Positions 41,664 through 49,870 of a stretch of 64,000 nucleotides of DNA are shown here, piece after piece. The notes under the pieces are model-generated. The model ran no database searches. It saw nothing but the letters and a program-made list of their open reading frames with translations, and was not told the DNA's origin. Where the stretch lies: assembly GCA_965223035.1 (NCBI GenBank), contig OZ244980.1:806001-870000 (forward strand), read 5' to 3'. Position 1 is the first letter of the stretch, and each line of letters opens with the position of its first letter. The position numbers were made by a program, and so were the translations under genes. The stretch is from CAMDPA01 sp965223035 (lineage in GTDB: Bacteria; Pseudomonadota; Alphaproteobacteria; Rhizobiales; Hyphomicrobiaceae).

Positions 41664-42710
41664 TCAGCCGGCAGCGCGCAGCGCCGCGGCGTCTTCCGCT
41701 TCGAGTTGATCGCGTGCCATCTGCTTCAGCGCCAGCCGGATCCTGGAAACGCCGACATCGTGCTGGTAAAGCATCTCGCGCTTGCGGGCGTCGTCGGGCA
41801 TTGCAGACAGCATCTCCCGATCTTGCTCAAGCACATGCCAATGGCGCGGCTCGAGAGTCGCCCGATACAAGAACCGCCAAGATGCGCGCGCCAAACCCTC
41901 GCACTGTCGGATGCGCCAGAAGAACACCTTGCAGTTGTTCTCATCCACCGGCAGCACGTAGCCCAGGATGCGGAAGAACCCGCCCGGACCGGCTTGCTTG
42001 GGATAGGGCAGATCGAGCCGGCAATAGGTGCTGGCGCCGAACACCATCTCGGTCCAATCGAAGTTCTCCCCGGCCTGCTCGACGCGCGACACCAGAAAGC
42101 CGGTCTCCGTCTTCTCCAGCTTCATGATGTCCTGCTTGGAGCCGTAGGCCAAGGTGAAGGACTCCGCGTGCAGATAGCAGCCGTGCATCGGATCGGCGAG
42201 GTTGTCGAGCGCATAGCGGTAGTTGCATTCCCACGGGGAGGTGCACAGAAATCCGGTCCAGCTCGGATCGGAAAGCTCGTAGGGTAGATTGAGCGGAGGT
42301 GGCGTCGGCTGGGCCGCGCTGGGGAAATAGACGAACACGGCGTCGGCGGCTTCGGTGACCGGGAACGACTGCACGGCCTTGCGGCCTTCCAAGGGGCACT
42401 CGGGCATCGCCGGCACGCGGGCGATGTCGCCGGAGCCGTCGACGGCAACGCCGTGATAACGGCAGGCGATAAAGCCTTCCTTGACCTCGCCGCGCGACAA
42501 TGGCGCGCCACGGTGCGGGCAGAAATCCTCCAGGCAATTGAGCTTGCCCTGATCGTCTCGCCACAACACCAAGTCCTGGCCCAATGCCTTGACCGCGGTC
42601 GGCTGGCCGGGCTGAACTTGAACCGATTTTGTCACTGCATACCACTGGCCAAGCAGGCCCTGGTTCACGCGCGCCTCGATGCGCTCGGTCATTTCGTGTG
42701 AGTCAGTCAT
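41664..42710 (-). CDS. Rieske non-heme iron oxygenase, alpha subunit (copy 1)
   Basis: A 348-residue oxygenase component. The Rieske [2Fe-2S] ligands are Cys64, His66, Cys83 and His86 (CPHRGAP and CRYHGV); the mononuclear iron site is DNLADPMHGCYLH with Asp173, His176 and His181. The short length and absence of a beta-subunit gene suggest a homotrimeric alpha-only type such as phthalate- or vanillate-demethylase-like enzymes. The ATG at 42710 has AAAGG about eight bases upstream. No reductase or ferredoxin gene is in the window. Confidence 0.95.
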   Translation of the reverse strand: MTDSHEMTERIEARVNQGLLGQWYAVTKSVQVQPGQPTAVKALGQDLVLWRDDQGKLNCLEDFCPHRGAPLSRGEVKEGFIACRYHGVAVDGSGDIARVPAMPECPLEGRKAVQSFPVTEAADAVFVYFPSAAQPTPPPLNLPYELSDPSWTGFLCTSPWECNYRYALDNLADPMHGCYLHAESFTLAYGSKQDIMKLEKTETGFLVSRVEQAGENFDWTEMVFGASTYCRLDLPYPKQAGPGGFFRILGYVLPVDENNCKVFFWRIRQCEGLARASWRFLYRATLEPRHWHVLEQDREMLSAMPDDARKREMLYQHDVGVSRIRLALKQMARDQLEAEDAAALRAAG

Positions 42711-42794
42711 AGTCGCCACCTTTTGTTGGCTTTGCCTGGGTCGCGGGGTCTTCGGCGTCGCCGGCTCAGTGCGGGCCGCGCAACGCGTCGGTCA

Positions 42795-43349
42795 TCAACT
42801 GTTTTTGCTGCGTTTGAGGCCGGCCAACGGATGGTCCGGCGGATAGGTCGGCGTCACCGGCTTGGGATTGCCGATCATCACGCACATCAGCGCTTCTTCG
42901 ATGCCTTCGTTGACCAAGCCGCGATAGACCCCGGGCGGCACCGACAACAAATCGCGCTCGCCAAGCACGGTCTCCCATCGTTCGCCCTGGTGCTCGATGA
43001 TGAAGCGCACCTTGTGTCCCTTGAGGATGAAAAAAACCTCCTCAGCGTCGGTGTGCAGGTGCAGGGGGCCCTCACAACCGGCCGGCAGGATCATGGTCGA
43101 GAAGGTAAAGTGGCCGGCCGAAACCGTGTTCTCATCGGAGGCGACACCGGTGCCGCCGGTGCCCACGTAGCGCAGCTGGGCGCGCCGGTATTTGGGATCG
43201 TAGTCGGCCTGGAATTTCAACGCATCCCAATCCGGCGTGCGGGTCGCATAACGCACCACGCGGCCCTCAAGCCACCGATCGAGCGTTGTGCCTGGTGGAA
43301 TCTCCACCGCTTCCGGCCTGATTTCTGGAAACTGGGGCTGTTCGGTCAT
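42795..43349 (-). CDS. Cupin-domain protein
   Basis: A 184-residue single-cupin protein. GPLHLHTDAEEVFFILKG carries two His and the Glu of motif 1, and the domain continues to a shorter motif 2 near LLSVPPGVYRGLVNEG, where the usual His is not clear. It may be a ring-cleavage or sensor-type cupin. AGGAG lies seven bases before the ATG. It lies between the permease and Rieske copy 1 within the operon. Confidence 0.85.
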   Translation of the reverse strand: MTEQPQFPEIRPEAVEIPPGTTLDRWLEGRVVRYATRTPDWDALKFQADYDPKYRRAQLRYVGTGGTGVASDENTVSAGHFTFSTMILPAGCEGPLHLHTDAEEVFFILKGHKVRFIIEHQGERWETVLGERDLLSVPPGVYRGLVNEGIEEALMCVMIGNPKPVTPTYPPDHPLAGLKRSKNS

Positions 43350-43417
43350 GGGTCGCTCCTGTCGTGTTTGTCGTGCCGTTCAAGCCTGATCGCGGACCTT
43401 GGATCCGCGGCTCAATC

Positions 43418-44179
43418 TCACCTTTTGACGCGCGGGATGTAATGCAAAATGCGTTCTTCCGCCGCCGCCACGATGCCGTAAAGGATGATTCCGATTGCCG
43501 TCAGCACAATGATCGCATTGAAGACCATCGCCGCGTTGGCTTGCCCCTCGGCGTAGGTGATCAAAAAGCCGAGCCCGGTATTGCCGCCGACAAGCTCGCC
43601 GACGGTGACGCCGATCACGGCCAGCGTGGCGCCGATCCTGAGCCCGGCCAGCAAGGGCGGCATCGAGGCCGGAAACTCGATCTTCCAAAAGATCTGCGAG
43701 CGACTCATCGAGTAGGCGCGCGCCAAATTGACCATGTCGCGATCGACCGTCTTCATCGATTGCAGGACGTTGACCAAGATCGGGAAAAACACGATCAGGA
43801 TCGTGACCAACAGCTTTGGCCAAAAGGTATAGCCAAACCACATGATGAACAGCGGCGCGAAGGCGACTTTGGGAGCGATTTGCAAGCCGAGAATATAGGG
43901 CGAGAAAATCCGCTCCCAGAACTGCGAAAGGCCCAGCAAATACCCGCCGGCCGCACCCAGCACGCTACCGACCACGAAGCCCAATGCGGTCATTGCCGCG
44001 GTCGACAGCGTGTGCCGCCAAAGCTCCTCCTGCTCCACCATCCGCCCAAACTCCGCGGCGGTTTGCGTGAAGGTGGGGATGATGTAGCGCGGAACGCCAA
44101 ACAGCGGCGGTACGAACTCCCACACCGCCAAAACCACGACGGCAACCAATCCGATGGTGATCGTGTCCCGCATGGCCAT
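43418..44179 (-). CDS. ABC transporter permease (SsuC/TauC type)
   Basis: A 253-residue inner-membrane permease with six hydrophobic segments. The binding-protein-dependent transport signature is GLRIGATLAVIGVTVGELVGG (about 195-215). It pairs with the ATPase at 47443 and the binding protein at 44265. ATG 44179 is preferred to the in-frame TTG at 44185. A stable hairpin lies just upstream, between it and the binding-protein gene. Confidence 0.93.
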   Translation of the reverse strand: MAMRDTITIGLVAVVVLAVWEFVPPLFGVPRYIIPTFTQTAAEFGRMVEQEELWRHTLSTAAMTALGFVVGSVLGAAGGYLLGLSQFWERIFSPYILGLQIAPKVAFAPLFIMWFGYTFWPKLLVTILIVFFPILVNVLQSMKTVDRDMVNLARAYSMSRSQIFWKIEFPASMPPLLAGLRIGATLAVIGVTVGELVGGNTGLGFLITYAEGQANAAMVFNAIIVLTAIGIILYGIVAAAEERILHYIPRVKR

Positions 44180-44203
44180 GGTCAACTCGCGTCCGAGCGC
44201 TCA

Positions 44204-44226
44204 CCCTCTCCCCGGCGGGGAGAGGG
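44204..44226. other. Stem-loop between binding-protein and permease genes
   Basis: CCCTCTCCCC (44204-44213) and GGGGAGAGGG (44217-44226) form a perfect 10-bp stem with a GGC loop and no U-tract. Such a hairpin can protect the 3' end of the binding-protein message so it is made in excess over the permease. Confidence 0.7.
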
Positions 44227-44264
44227 ACCGAGCCAGTCAATTTGCAACCAACCGATCATCTGCT

Positions 44265-45248
44265 CTAATTACCGACGAACTTGTTCGTATAGGTGTCCTT
44301 GATCGGCACAGCGTTGCGCACGATCTTGTTGTCGACATAGAACTTTTGGACGGCCGCCAAACGCTTCTCGTCGAACGCGCCGAGCTTGGACGGGTTATCG
44401 GTCTTGTAGACCAGCTCGCCATAGCTCGTGAAAATTTCCTCCATGGCTTTTTCCTTGCCCTTATGGCGAGGCACGGCGGCAACGAAATCCTTGGCGGCTT
44501 GCTTGGGGTCGGCGATGACCTGGCGCAATGCCTGCAATGTTGCGCCAACGAATTTGCGGATCAGATCCGGATTGTCTTTGATGATCTTGTCGGAGGCCAC
44601 GATCGCTTGGGCCATGGCGGGGAACGCATTCTCGATCGGCAGAATTTTGATGCCGACTCCGGCGGATTGGATGTTGTGCGCCCAGTCCGGCGTGCCCGAG
44701 ATGGCCTGCAGGTTGCCGGCGATCATCAGTTTCACGACGCCGGCAGGACCGACCGCCTGGATGGAGGCGTCTGACTTATTCAGCTTGGCGCTTTTCAGCA
44801 CGCCGAGCAGATTATAGTAGGTCGTGTCTTGGAATGACAGCACACCGATGTTCTTGCCTTTGAGATCGGCAAAGGAATTGATGTTGGCATCCTTGCGCAC
44901 CACAATCTGCGTGAGTGAGCGTCCGCCGAGCAATGCCACCCCGCGCACGTTGACGCCATTGGCACGCACGATGATGGCCGTGTCGCCGATGCCTCCGCCG
45001 AGTTCGGCATTGCCGACCCCGACTTGCTTGGCGACGTCGGCACCACCCTTGGCGACTTGGAAAGCGACGTCCAATCCGGCGGCTTTGTATATGCCCTTGT
45101 GCTTGGCGATCTGGAACGGTGAGAACGCCGGCAAGAACGGTGGCGCCGGGAACAGATAGGTCATTTTGGTTTGGGCCTGGACTTGGCTGCCGCCAACGGC
45201 GACACCCAAAGCGGCCATCAACAGCGCCATTTTGTTCGTTTTCAGCAT
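44265..45248 (-). CDS. ABC transporter substrate-binding protein (NMT1/SsuA-like)
   Basis: A 327-residue periplasmic binding protein. The signal peptide is residues 1-26, cleaved near VQAQTKMT. The mature protein has the two-lobed NMT1/THI5/SsuA fold: AKHKGIYKAAGLDVAFQVAKGG, SFADLKGKNIGVLS and IRKFVGATLQALRQV. Relatives bind sulfonates, pyrimidines, taurine or aromatic acids. ATG 45248 is chosen since AAGGAGG lies nine bases upstream; GTG 45254 would be too close. Confidence 0.94.
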   Translation of the reverse strand: MLKTNKMALLMAALGVAVGGSQVQAQTKMTYLFPAPPFLPAFSPFQIAKHKGIYKAAGLDVAFQVAKGGADVAKQVGVGNAELGGGIGDTAIIVRANGVNVRGVALLGGRSLTQIVVRKDANINSFADLKGKNIGVLSFQDTTYYNLLGVLKSAKLNKSDASIQAVGPAGVVKLMIAGNLQAISGTPDWAHNIQSAGVGIKILPIENAFPAMAQAIVASDKIIKDNPDLIRKFVGATLQALRQVIADPKQAAKDFVAAVPRHKGKEKAMEEIFTSYGELVYKTDNPSKLGAFDEKRLAAVQKFYVDNKIVRNAVPIKDTYTNKFVGN

Positions 45249-45314
45249 GTGCACCCTCCTCCTTTTCGGGTTTACTCACTTTGCAACGGTCATCGTGTGC
45301 TTGTTAAACCAACT

Positions 45315-45761
45315 TTATGGGCCGATCTCCCGTTCGGGTTTGGTCAAATCCACGTCGAGATTTGCAAACGCGTCGATTTCCACGACGAGATCGGGAAAGG
45401 CCAAGGCCGTCACCTCAACCAAGGTCGAGCACGGAAAGATCTGGCGGAATACCTCGGCGCGCGCGGCATTGACCTCATCCTTGCGGGTGATGTCGGTGAC
45501 ATAGATCACAAGCTTGTAGACGTTGCCGAGCGTCCCGCCGGCTGCGGCGAGGTACGCCTTGATCCGCTCAAGGCAGGCCAACGTCTGGCCCTTCATGCTG
45601 TCTGCCCCGATCGGCCGTTGATCGGCGCCGCGCGCGGTCACGCCGGACATCACGATCTCGCGGCCCACGACCAGGCAATTCGACCACGTCGCGTTGGGCG
45701 GTGAGCCGACGCCGGGGACATCGATTTGCCGCACGCCGTGCTGCTCGGTCTCAATCGGCAT
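45315..45761 (-). CDS. RidA (YjgF/YER057c/UK114) family protein
   Basis: A 148-residue RidA-type protein: VMSGVTARG, KGQTLACLERIKAYLAAAGGTLGNVYKLVIYVTD and the terminal ALAFPDLVVEIDAFA strand. The canonical imine-deaminase Arg position within the family is not certain here. RidA-type proteins hydrolyse reactive enamines or imines, which would fit a pathway that yields aminated ring-cleavage products. It overlaps the Rieske copy 2 stop by 11 bases. Confidence 0.9.
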   Translation of the reverse strand: MPIETEQHGVRQIDVPGVGSPPNATWSNCLVVGREIVMSGVTARGADQRPIGADSMKGQTLACLERIKAYLAAAGGTLGNVYKLVIYVTDITRKDEVNAARAEVFRQIFPCSTLVEVTALAFPDLVVEIDAFANLDVDLTKPEREIGP

Positions 45762-46782
45762 AACCGGCCTCCGCCAATGCCGACAGTTGGGCTTGTGCCT
45801 TTTGGCGCAGGACGCGACGCAGGCGCATCAGTCCCATGTCGTGCTGGTAAAGCAGTTCGCGCTCGCGCGCGTCCGGCTCGTAGGCTTCAAGCATGCGACG
45901 GTCTTGCTCCAGCACCGCCCAGTGGCGCTGTTCGAGGCGGTTCTTGTACAAAAACCGCCATGTGTCACGCTGCCAGCCGGTGACCTTGCGACAGCGCCAA
46001 TGAACCACAGCCGACAAGGTTTCGGTGATCGGCGTGAAGGTCCCGATGATATGAAAATTGCCGCCAGGTCCGCCGCTCGCCGGATAGGGAATCTCCAGGC
46101 GGAGCCAATGCAGGCCGGTATCGAGAAATTCGGTCCAGTCAAAATTGACGTTACGCTGGCCCTCCTTCTCGAACACGAACCCGTGCTCGGTATCCCGGAT
46201 CTGGAATTTGGCCTGTTGGGCGCCTTCGGACATGGAATGAGAGATCTTGTGCAGATAGGTCCCGTGCATGGGATCCATCACATTGTCCATCACATAGCGA
46301 TAGTCGGCGGCCCATTCCGCATAGCATAAAAACGAGCTGAATTCCGGTGATGTCAGTTGGTCGGGAAGCTGCAGCCTGGGCGGATCGGGGTGCAGCTCGT
46401 CGCCAAAATAGGCGAAAACAACGTCGTTGTGCTCCTCGATCGGAAACGCCTTGGTCGCTTTCATACCCTCCAACTGGCATCCCGGGCTGCCGGGCACCCG
46501 CACCGCCACACCGTCGGCGTCAACCTCGACGCCGTGATAGTCGCAGGCGATGCGATCTCCCATCGGATGACCCAACGACAAAGGCGCTCCGCGATGCGGG
46601 CAATGATCCTCAAGGGCGAATAGCCGGCGATTCTGGCCGCGCCAAAGCACCAGCTTATAACCGCAGCGGCGCAGCGAAATCGGCTTGTCCGCAATGAAAC
46701 TCGACGGACAAATGGCATACCACAGATTGCGGACACCCTTGGCCAGGAGCTTCTCGATCGCTGCGTTTGGCGGCTTCGTCAT
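45751..46782 (-). CDS. Rieske non-heme iron oxygenase, alpha subunit (copy 2)
   Basis: A 343-residue paralogue of the enzyme at 41664. Rieske ligands are Cys61, His63, Cys80 and His83; the iron site is DNVMDPMHGTYLH with Asp170, His173 and His178. The two share layout and the C-terminal EQRHWAVLEQDRRML / YQHD motif, so they belong to one subfamily but are clearly diverged, consistent with different steps or substrates. ATG 46782 matches the N-terminus of copy 1; a GTG at 46830 that overlaps the previous stop is an alternative. Confidence 0.94.
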   Translation of the reverse strand: MTKPPNAAIEKLLAKGVRNLWYAICPSSFIADKPISLRRCGYKLVLWRGQNRRLFALEDHCPHRGAPLSLGHPMGDRIACDYHGVEVDADGVAVRVPGSPGCQLEGMKATKAFPIEEHNDVVFAYFGDELHPDPPRLQLPDQLTSPEFSSFLCYAEWAADYRYVMDNVMDPMHGTYLHKISHSMSEGAQQAKFQIRDTEHGFVFEKEGQRNVNFDWTEFLDTGLHWLRLEIPYPASGGPGGNFHIIGTFTPITETLSAVVHWRCRKVTGWQRDTWRFLYKNRLEQRHWAVLEQDRRMLEAYEPDARERELLYQHDMGLMRLRRVLRQKAQAQLSALAEAGYAD

Positions 46783-46826
46783 GGGCTTTCGCTTTGAGGC
46801 CGGCGCTGGAACGTGACGCAAACCGC

Positions 46827-47048
46827 TCACGCTCCGAGCTTCCTCATCTCCTGCTCAAATGTCTCAACCGTCCACGGCTGTCCGTCGCAGGACAGTCGTT
46901 TCGATCGGTTCAATGCGGCGACCAGCCCCTCGCACGAGGTGATGCCGGCGCGAAAGCAAGCTTCGATCGCATCGGCGAGCGCGTTCTCGTAATCGGTGGG
47001 CGGCCGCGATCGGCTCTGGTGAACTTTCAGATAGGGCTCGCTCATCAT
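46827..47048 (-). CDS. Small recombinase-like helix-turn-helix protein A
   Basis: 73 residues: SRPPTDYENALADAIEACFRAGITSCEGLVAALNRS, then GQPWTVETFEQEMRKLGA. The pattern (helical pair, then W-T-x-E-x-F) is that of small recombinase-like HTH proteins found beside Rieske oxygenases. It is too small for a full regulator; it may modulate the oxygenase or bind DNA. It overlaps the upstream gene at ATGATGA. A second relative heads the operon at 48206. Confidence 0.75.
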   Translation of the reverse strand: MMSEPYLKVHQSRSRPPTDYENALADAIEACFRAGITSCEGLVAALNRSKRLSCDGQPWTVETFEQEMRKLGA

Positions 47049-47371
47049 TTGCCACCCTGGCGGACGCGTTGCTTGATCATCTCGCGTACCGGCACGAAGT
47101 CGTAAGCTGGGAAGCATTCGGTCCGAAACACGCCCCAGGCCGAGCGTTCCAACTCGACGTTGACCTGCGCCAATTTGGCCGGCGGCAACTTGAGCGTCAC
47201 GATTTGTCCGAAGCCCATGGCGACATACCACGAGACGATCTCCACCCCCTCGGGTGGAAATCGCTCCCACCAATCGGCGTCCTTCAGCTTGGTCTGAACT
47301 GCGTCGAGATTGTTGGACTGATCATGACGCAAAAAGACAGTCAGTAGGATGGTATCCTCGCTTGCCGCCAT
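47045..47371 (-). CDS. Hypothetical ferredoxin-like-fold protein (108 aa)
   Basis: 108 residues with no named family that I can assign. LLTVFLRHDQSNNLDAVQ, EGVEIVSWYVAMGFGQIVTLKLPP and ERSAWGVFRTECFPAYDF alternate strands and helices like a dimeric alpha/beta-barrel (muconolactone-isomerase or EthD-like) protein. Its place next to the Rieske gene suggests a small auxiliary enzyme or chaperone of the pathway. It overlaps the small HTH gene. Confidence 0.75.
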   Translation of the reverse strand: MAASEDTILLTVFLRHDQSNNLDAVQTKLKDADWWERFPPEGVEIVSWYVAMGFGQIVTLKLPPAKLAQVNVELERSAWGVFRTECFPAYDFVPVREMIKQRVRQGGK

Positions 47372-47442
47372 CGCCGCTCACCCGCCCTGCTCTCGATGTT
47401 GCCCGTGTGTCGTCATCGTCCCGATACCGTGCCTCGTCACAT

Positions 47443-48231
47443 CTATTCGGCAACGCGCTCGTCGAGCTTCAGCAGCTCGAACAATCGCGCAATGTATGCA
47501 CCGGCGCGCGGATGGCTGCGCCGAGCGATCGGGTTGGAGCGATCCGGCAGCTCCACCTCAATTTCTTCAATGATGCGTCCTGGCCGATCCGACATCACCA
47601 GGATCCGGTCGGACATGGCGACGGCCTCGGCCAAATCGTGGGTGATCAGCAGCGCCGTCACGTCGGAGCTGGCGATGGTCTCCCCAAACGAATGCTGCAA
47701 CAGCATCTTGGTCTGCGCATCAAGCGCGGAGAACGGCTCGTCGAGCAGCACGATGTCAGGCCTGATCGCCAAGGTCCGGGCGAGCGCTGCACGTTGGCGC
47801 ATGCCACCGGACAACTGATATGGGTAGTGGTGCGCGAACCCACTGAGCTTGCAACGATCCAATTCTGCCAGGGCGCGTTCGCGCCGCTGTTGACGGGAGA
47901 CCTCACGCGCCTCAAGGCCGAACTCGACGTTGCGCACGATTGAGCGCCACGGCAATAGCAGGTCCTTTTGCAGCATAAAACCGACGTGCGCATTGGGGCC
48001 GCTCACGCGCTCGCCGCTCACGCTCACCTGGCCTTTTGAGGGTAGGTCCAACCCTGCTGTCAGATTGAGGATCGTGCTCTTGCCGCATCCCGATGGGCCG
48101 ACGATCGCGACGAATTCCCGCGGTTGGACGTTGAACGTGATGTCGGCAATCGCCACCAATTCCGCGCCGGCTTTCGCTGGAAAGGACCGCGTGACGGTGT
48201 CGAACTCAAGCGCCGATCCCTTTGCGAGCAT
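47443..48231 (-). CDS. ABC transporter ATP-binding protein (SsuB/TauB type)
   Basis: A 262-residue ATPase. Walker A is GPSGCGKST, the Q-loop is FMLQKDLLLPW, the signature YQLSGGMRQRAALART, Walker B IVLLDEPFSALD, and the switch His is in LLITHDLAEA. It energises the importer with 43418 and 44265, which lie three to five genes downstream, an uncommon split. ATG 48231 overlaps the preceding small gene by 26 bases and has GAGG four bases upstream. Confidence 0.95.
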   Translation of the reverse strand: MLAKGSALEFDTVTRSFPAKAGAELVAIADITFNVQPREFVAIVGPSGCGKSTILNLTAGLDLPSKGQVSVSGERVSGPNAHVGFMLQKDLLLPWRSIVRNVEFGLEAREVSRQQRRERALAELDRCKLSGFAHHYPYQLSGGMRQRAALARTLAIRPDIVLLDEPFSALDAQTKMLLQHSFGETIASSDVTALLITHDLAEAVAMSDRILVMSDRPGRIIEEIEVELPDRSNPIARRSHPRAGAYIARLFELLKLDERVAE

Positions 48232-48472
48232 AGGCCTCATCCAAAGACGCGTTGATCGACTCAAGCTCCCGTTCCAGCAGCGCCTCATCCCACTGGCGCG
48301 TACCGGACATCGGCGCTTCGACGCCTTGCTCGCTTAATCGCCGAATAACCTCGGTAAAGTCGGAAACGCCATCGGCGTAGATGGCTTCCAAGGCCTCAGC
48401 CAAGCGCTGTTCCGACGCGCTTAACTCCCGCCTGAGCGCTTGATGCGCTAGCGCGGCCCATCGATCAGTCAT
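48206..48472 (-). CDS. Small recombinase-like helix-turn-helix protein B
   Basis: 88 residues: RELSASEQRLAEALEAIYADGVSDFTEVIRRLSEQGV, then TRQWDEALLERELESINASLDEAY. The same helix pair plus W-x-x-x-L arrangement as protein A suggests a related fold. It is the first gene of the leftward catabolic operon. GGGAGG lies four bases before the ATG. An AT-rich inverted repeat sits 28 bases upstream. Confidence 0.7.
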   Translation of the reverse strand: MTDRWAALAHQALRRELSASEQRLAEALEAIYADGVSDFTEVIRRLSEQGVEAPMSGTRQWDEALLERELESINASLDEAYARKGIGA

Positions 48473-48499
48473 CGCACCTCCCCTCACAGCTCGACGGCC

Positions 48500-48536
48500 A
48501 TGTTCATATTTGAATAATCTTTTCTAATTTGAACAT
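48500..48536. promoter_or_regulatory. Inverted-repeat operator candidate for the catabolic operon
   Basis: ATGTTCATATT (48500-48510) and AATTTGAACAT (48526-48536) are inverse complements at 10 of 11 positions around a 15-base AT-rich spacer. It lies 28 bases before the first gene of the operon. Its size suits a dimeric regulator such as the IclR protein encoded at 39940. Between here and the R1 copy at 48879 no gene is visible. Confidence 0.5.
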
Positions 48537-48878
48537 TAGTGGACGGCCCGCCGGAGTGTCAAGCACCGCCGCGTGCGCGCTGCTGCGCACACCCGTCAGC
48601 CGCATCGGAAACCCATTGTCGCCACGGTTGGTGCGCGATGTGTCCGCCATCGGATGGATGGTCATGGTGCCTCGGCGTTGCTGCCCGCAACGACACTGAG
48701 CACGGTTGCGCCAATCCCAAATCCAGCAACCGAAAAGGGTGAATTTGCAACGTTGGATTAAAGACCGAGCAGCCATGCACGCACATGCGCTGTGCCAAAA
48801 GCGCCGTCACTCACCCGGTTGGAGGACAGTGCGATGGACGCCCCTCGATTTGGTTCGCCGTCACCTGCGTTACGCCTT

Positions 48879-49015
48879 TAGATCATCGCGCCTTGAATCG
48901 GAACCGCGAAGCCGGTTCCGATTCAAGGCGCAAAGATGATCGCTCATAAAGTGGTGAGCAACTTTCTGCCTTGAATCGGGATCGTTCCGATTCCGATTAA
49001 AAACAGGTTGCTCTA
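48879..49015 (-). repeat. R1 repeat, full-length copy 10
   Basis: 137 bp, inverted: module B (GATCATCGCGCCTTGAATCGG with its GATTCAAGGCGC partner), then linker and module A. The base change TTAAAT to TTGAAT is compensated in the other arm (ATTCAA), so the hairpin is preserved. The end has decayed to CTCTAAA. Confidence 0.9.
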
Positions 49016-49073
49016 AACCGGTGTGCTGCCGTCGCCGAGGCTATCGCCCATCGCGGACGACTAAGGCGGACGA

Positions 49074-49694
49074 CTAAGCATGTCCAGTATAGCTGACCAG
49101 GTAGGACGGATCGACACCGAGCTTGGACAGTGCGCGCTCGTATTTGAGATCCAGCTCATCATCGAACACCAAATCCGCGTCGGCGGGGCAGGACAGCCAA
49201 CCGTTGGCTTGGATCTCGGTTTCCAGCTGACCGGGGGCCCAGCCAGCGTAACCAAGCGCGAGCAGCGCCCGCCGTGGGCCAGCGCCTTCGGCCATCGCCT
49301 TCAGAATATCGACCGTGCTGGTCAGACACAGCCCCCGATCGATGGTGAGGGTTGAATCGTCGCCCTCATAATCGGCGCTATGCAGAACAAAGCCGCGATC
49401 GGTCTTGACCGGACCGCCCACCAACACCGGTGTGTCTAGGTTGCCGATCAGAGTCGGGTCGTCGATATCCGGATCAACAACACCGAGTTCCACCAACAGG
49501 CTTTCGAACGAGATGCTGTCCGCGGGTCGATTGATGATCAGCCCCATGGCGCCGCTGGCGTTATGCAGGCATATGCAAATCACACTCCGCGCGAACCTTT
49601 TGTCCCGCATCGCTGGCATCGCGATCAGGAGTTGCCCCTCCAGGTATCCAGCGCCGGGGGCTTGGCGCGAGCCATCGGATGGTCTGGGGTTCAT
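49074..49694 (-). CDS. YqgE/AlgH family protein
   Basis: A 206-residue UPF0301 protein: YLEGQLLIAMPAMRDKRFARSVI, GAMGLIINRPAD, VLVGGPVKTDRGFVLHS and ALGYAGWAPGQLETEI are the family signature. The role is uncertain; AlgH is implicated in alginate regulation in pseudomonads. It is divergent from the DsbD-like gene, a common pairing in alphaproteobacteria. Confidence 0.95.
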   Translation of the reverse strand: MNPRPSDGSRQAPGAGYLEGQLLIAMPAMRDKRFARSVICICLHNASGAMGLIINRPADSISFESLLVELGVVDPDIDDPTLIGNLDTPVLVGGPVKTDRGFVLHSADYEGDDSTLTIDRGLCLTSTVDILKAMAEGAGPRRALLALGYAGWAPGQLETEIQANGWLSCPADADLVFDDELDLKYERALSKLGVDPSYLVSYTGHA

Positions 49695-49870
49695 AACTGA
49701 TCAGACTATCGCGCGCTCCGGCCCCCGTGAAGGCCTGAATTCAGGGTGATTGGGTCGTCTCACGTCTGCCATTCGGTCGCTGTCATAAACTCGTGATTTG
49801 CCGTTGAACGGGCCGCGGCAGCATAACAGACGTTCGCGCGTTGGATTGACGAGAGCTGGAGCCCGACTGC

